A stretch of DNA of 7,379 bases, from NCBI GenBank assembly GCA_002085035.1, contig MZGM01000056.1, positions 1 to 7,379 of the forward strand, given 5' to 3'. The notes beneath the pieces were generated by a model that ran no database searches, had not been told where the DNA came from, and saw only the letters and a list, made by a program, of their open reading frames with translations. Positions 6,182 to 7,379 of the stretch are shown here, piece after piece; the first letter of the stretch is position 1; every line of letters begins with the position of its first letter. The position numbers and the translations under genes are program-made. This DNA is from Candidatus Zhuqueibacterota bacterium 4484_219. GTDB lineage: Bacteria > Zhuqueibacterota > JdFR-76 > 4484-219.

Positions 6182-6221
6182 GTTGCTAAGCTATTTCGTA
6201 CGGCGAACGCCGAAATTCCAT

Positions 6222-6250
6222 TTGAAATACAGTGAAATTTTCATTATATT
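6222..6250 (+). promoter_or_regulatory. Sigma-70-like promoter for the AI-2E transporter gene
   Basis: TTGAAA (6222-6227), a 17-bp spacer, then TATATT (6245-6250). Both boxes match 5/6 of consensus. Transcription would start near 6257, giving a leader of about 37 bases. It lies downstream of the terminator, so the transporter is its own unit. Confidence 0.6.
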
Positions 6251-6293
6251 AGTTCAACCTTGAAATTGCAATTTAGACTTATGGACAACCCAA

Positions 6294-7379
6294 ATGTCAC
6301 CATGCTCAACCAAAACACCGACTAAGATCGAGATTTGGCTTATTATTGTCAGTACTATTCTGCTGGGGGTTTTTGTCTATTCTCTACGGGACTTGCTATT
6401 GACCCCATTCTGGATATTCGTTTTCTTGTTGGGAGTTCTGTTCCCATTTCGATCGCATCAATCTGTGAAACATCTAATGATTGTAGTGGGGGTAATTTTT
6501 AGTATCTGGATTCTCAAACAGTTAACCGGAGTATTGACTCCTTTGATTCTTTCTTTTGTCATCGCCTACTTCTTCGATCCTTTGATTGATCGGTTTGAAC
6601 GCTGGCGAATACCTCGAACCATCGGTATTTTGATCGTTAGTTTTTTCGCTGTTAGTATCTTGGTCCTGGTTGTACTATTCTTGATCCCGAGTCTTTTAAG
6701 TGAATTAGGGCAACTTCTTGAGTTAGTTCAATCCCAGTACGTACCCCAACTGAAAAAATTTGTTGAAACAAACCTATTGCCGTTATTTTCAGGTTATTTG
6801 AAAGTAGAAGAAATACGTTCCCTTCTGTCCACAGAGTTGCCATCTCGCTTGCAAGATATTTTGCGAAAATTTGTTGAGGGGGCATGGAATATTACCTCTG
6901 GACTCACAACCGTTGCTAGTCAATTGTTGAATCTGGTGTTGATTCCGTTTTTCACCTTTTACCTACTGCGAGATTACGACCGTTTGCGGGAATGGTTTAA
7001 AGAACATATCCCCGAGTCTGTACGATCTGATTTAGTAGAATTCTATCACCAAGCAAATCCAATTTTGAGCCTCTTTCTTCGGGGACAGTTGACAGTTTGT
7101 TTTATTGTTGGCATTTTGACTATCATTGGTCTGTACATAGCTGGAATACCATTCGCCTTGATCTTAGGGCTTACTGCGGGAATTCTAAACATCGTGCCCT
7201 ATGTTGGTCTGGCAGTTAGTTTGGGGTTAGCGTTATTAGTAGGCTTATTTACTCCTGCTCCTTTAATATCCATTTTAAAAATCCTACTGATTTTTGCTAT
7301 TGTCCAGGCTCTGGAAGGAACAGTGATTTCTCCTCGTATTATGGGAAAACGTCTGGGACTTCATCCGGCAATCGTAGTG
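6294..7379 (+). CDS. AI-2E family transporter, C-terminus missing (runs off right edge)
   Basis: Hand translation from ATG 6294 gives 362 residues with no stop to the window edge. The protein is a multi-pass inner-membrane member of PF01594, which includes TqsA (AI-2 exporter) and other efflux or Na+/H+ antiport proteins; substrates vary, so a quorum-sensing role must not be assumed. Family marks are a TPLILSFVIAYFFDPLID opening (82-99), a soluble central stretch (about 133-200), IPFFTFYLLRDYDRLR (217-232), LRGQLTVCFIVGIL (262-275), then AGIPFALILGLTAGILNIVPYVG in pattern at 283-305, and QALEGTVISPRIMGKRLGLHP (338-358). Two extra hydrophobic segments precede the family start, at about 13-29 and 38-52. 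A TGA at 6261 closes the frame upstream, and ATG 6294 is the first start codon, with only a weak GGA site. Probably some 30-50 residues are missing at the end. Confidence 0.93.
   Translation, partial: MSPCSTKTPTKIEIWLIIVSTILLGVFVYSLRDLLLTPFWIFVFLLGVLFPFRSHQSVKHLMIVVGVIFSIWILKQLTGVLTPLILSFVIAYFFDPLIDRFERWRIPRTIGILIVSFFAVSILVLVVLFLIPSLLSELGQLLELVQSQYVPQLKKFVETNLLPLFSGYLKVEEIRSLLSTELPSRLQDILRKFVEGAWNITSGLTTVASQLLNLVLIPFFTFYLLRDYDRLREWFKEHIPESVRSDLVEFYHQANPILSLFLRGQLTVCFIVGILTIIGLYIAGIPFALILGLTAGILNIVPYVGLAVSLGLALLVGLFTPAPLISILKILLIFAIVQALEGTVISPRIMGKRLGLHPAIVV

Noticed and set aside
6193..6216. Small hairpin with CGGC-GAAC-GCCG and ATTT/AAAT flanks
   Set aside because: Only four pairs around a four-base loop, then a 4-base bulge before the flanks, no T-tract after it; it may be part of promoter-upstream sequence but nothing supports a role.
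6281..6325. ATG at 6281 as the start of the AI-2E transporter
   Set aside because: It is in another frame and meets TAA after 14 codons; ATG 6294 is in the transporter frame.

Overview
The window reads as ordinary bacterial chromosome, with moderate GC by eye and AT-rich intergenic gaps. Genes are tightly packed, start sites carry GGAGG/GAGGA/AGAGG-type ribosome sites, and promoter-like sequences are of the sigma-70 type. Family content (AgcS symporter, Uma2 nuclease, CsgG-like secreted protein, TIGR04076-like protein, radical SAM enzyme) suggests a free-living, probably anaerobic or facultative bacterium, possibly from a poorly sampled lineage. No marker here fixes the phylum, and I do not assign one. 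I see no rRNA, tRNA, CRISPR array or insertion sequence.

Layout: positions 1-4845 are all transcribed leftward (minus strand). Read in transcription order from the right, they are a Uma2-family PD-(D/E)XK protein (4845-4243), an unrecognised cysteine-rich protein (4153-3266), an AgcS-type sodium:amino-acid symporter (3247-1889), RNase HII (rnhB, 1760-1158), a YraN/UPF0102 nuclease-like protein (1165-782), a TIGR04076-like small cysteine protein (627-325), and the N-terminus of a radical SAM protein that runs off the left edge (290-1). The cysteine-rich gene and the symporter are only 18 bp apart and are probably co-transcribed. rnhB and yraN overlap by 8 bp if yraN starts at its GTG. The TIGR04076-like gene and the radical SAM gene are 34 bp apart and probably form a small redox or cofactor unit.

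An AT-rich divergent gap (4846-5154) with nested inverted repeats separates this block from two rightward genes. The first is a secreted CsgG-like protein (5155-6078), followed by a two-part inverted repeat with a T-tract that looks like a terminator. After a good sigma-70-like promoter (TTGAAA, 17 bp, TATATT) comes an AI-2E family membrane transporter (6294 to the right edge, incomplete).

The two edge genes (radical SAM on the left, AI-2E transporter on the right) lack one end, so they were found by hand translation. I do not see a clear-cut undescribed multi-gene system. The items most worth following are the cysteine-rich protein with a possible OB-like core upstream of the symporter, the radical SAM/TIGR04076 pair, and the CsgG-like protein that lacks a lipobox and carries an extra C-terminal domain.
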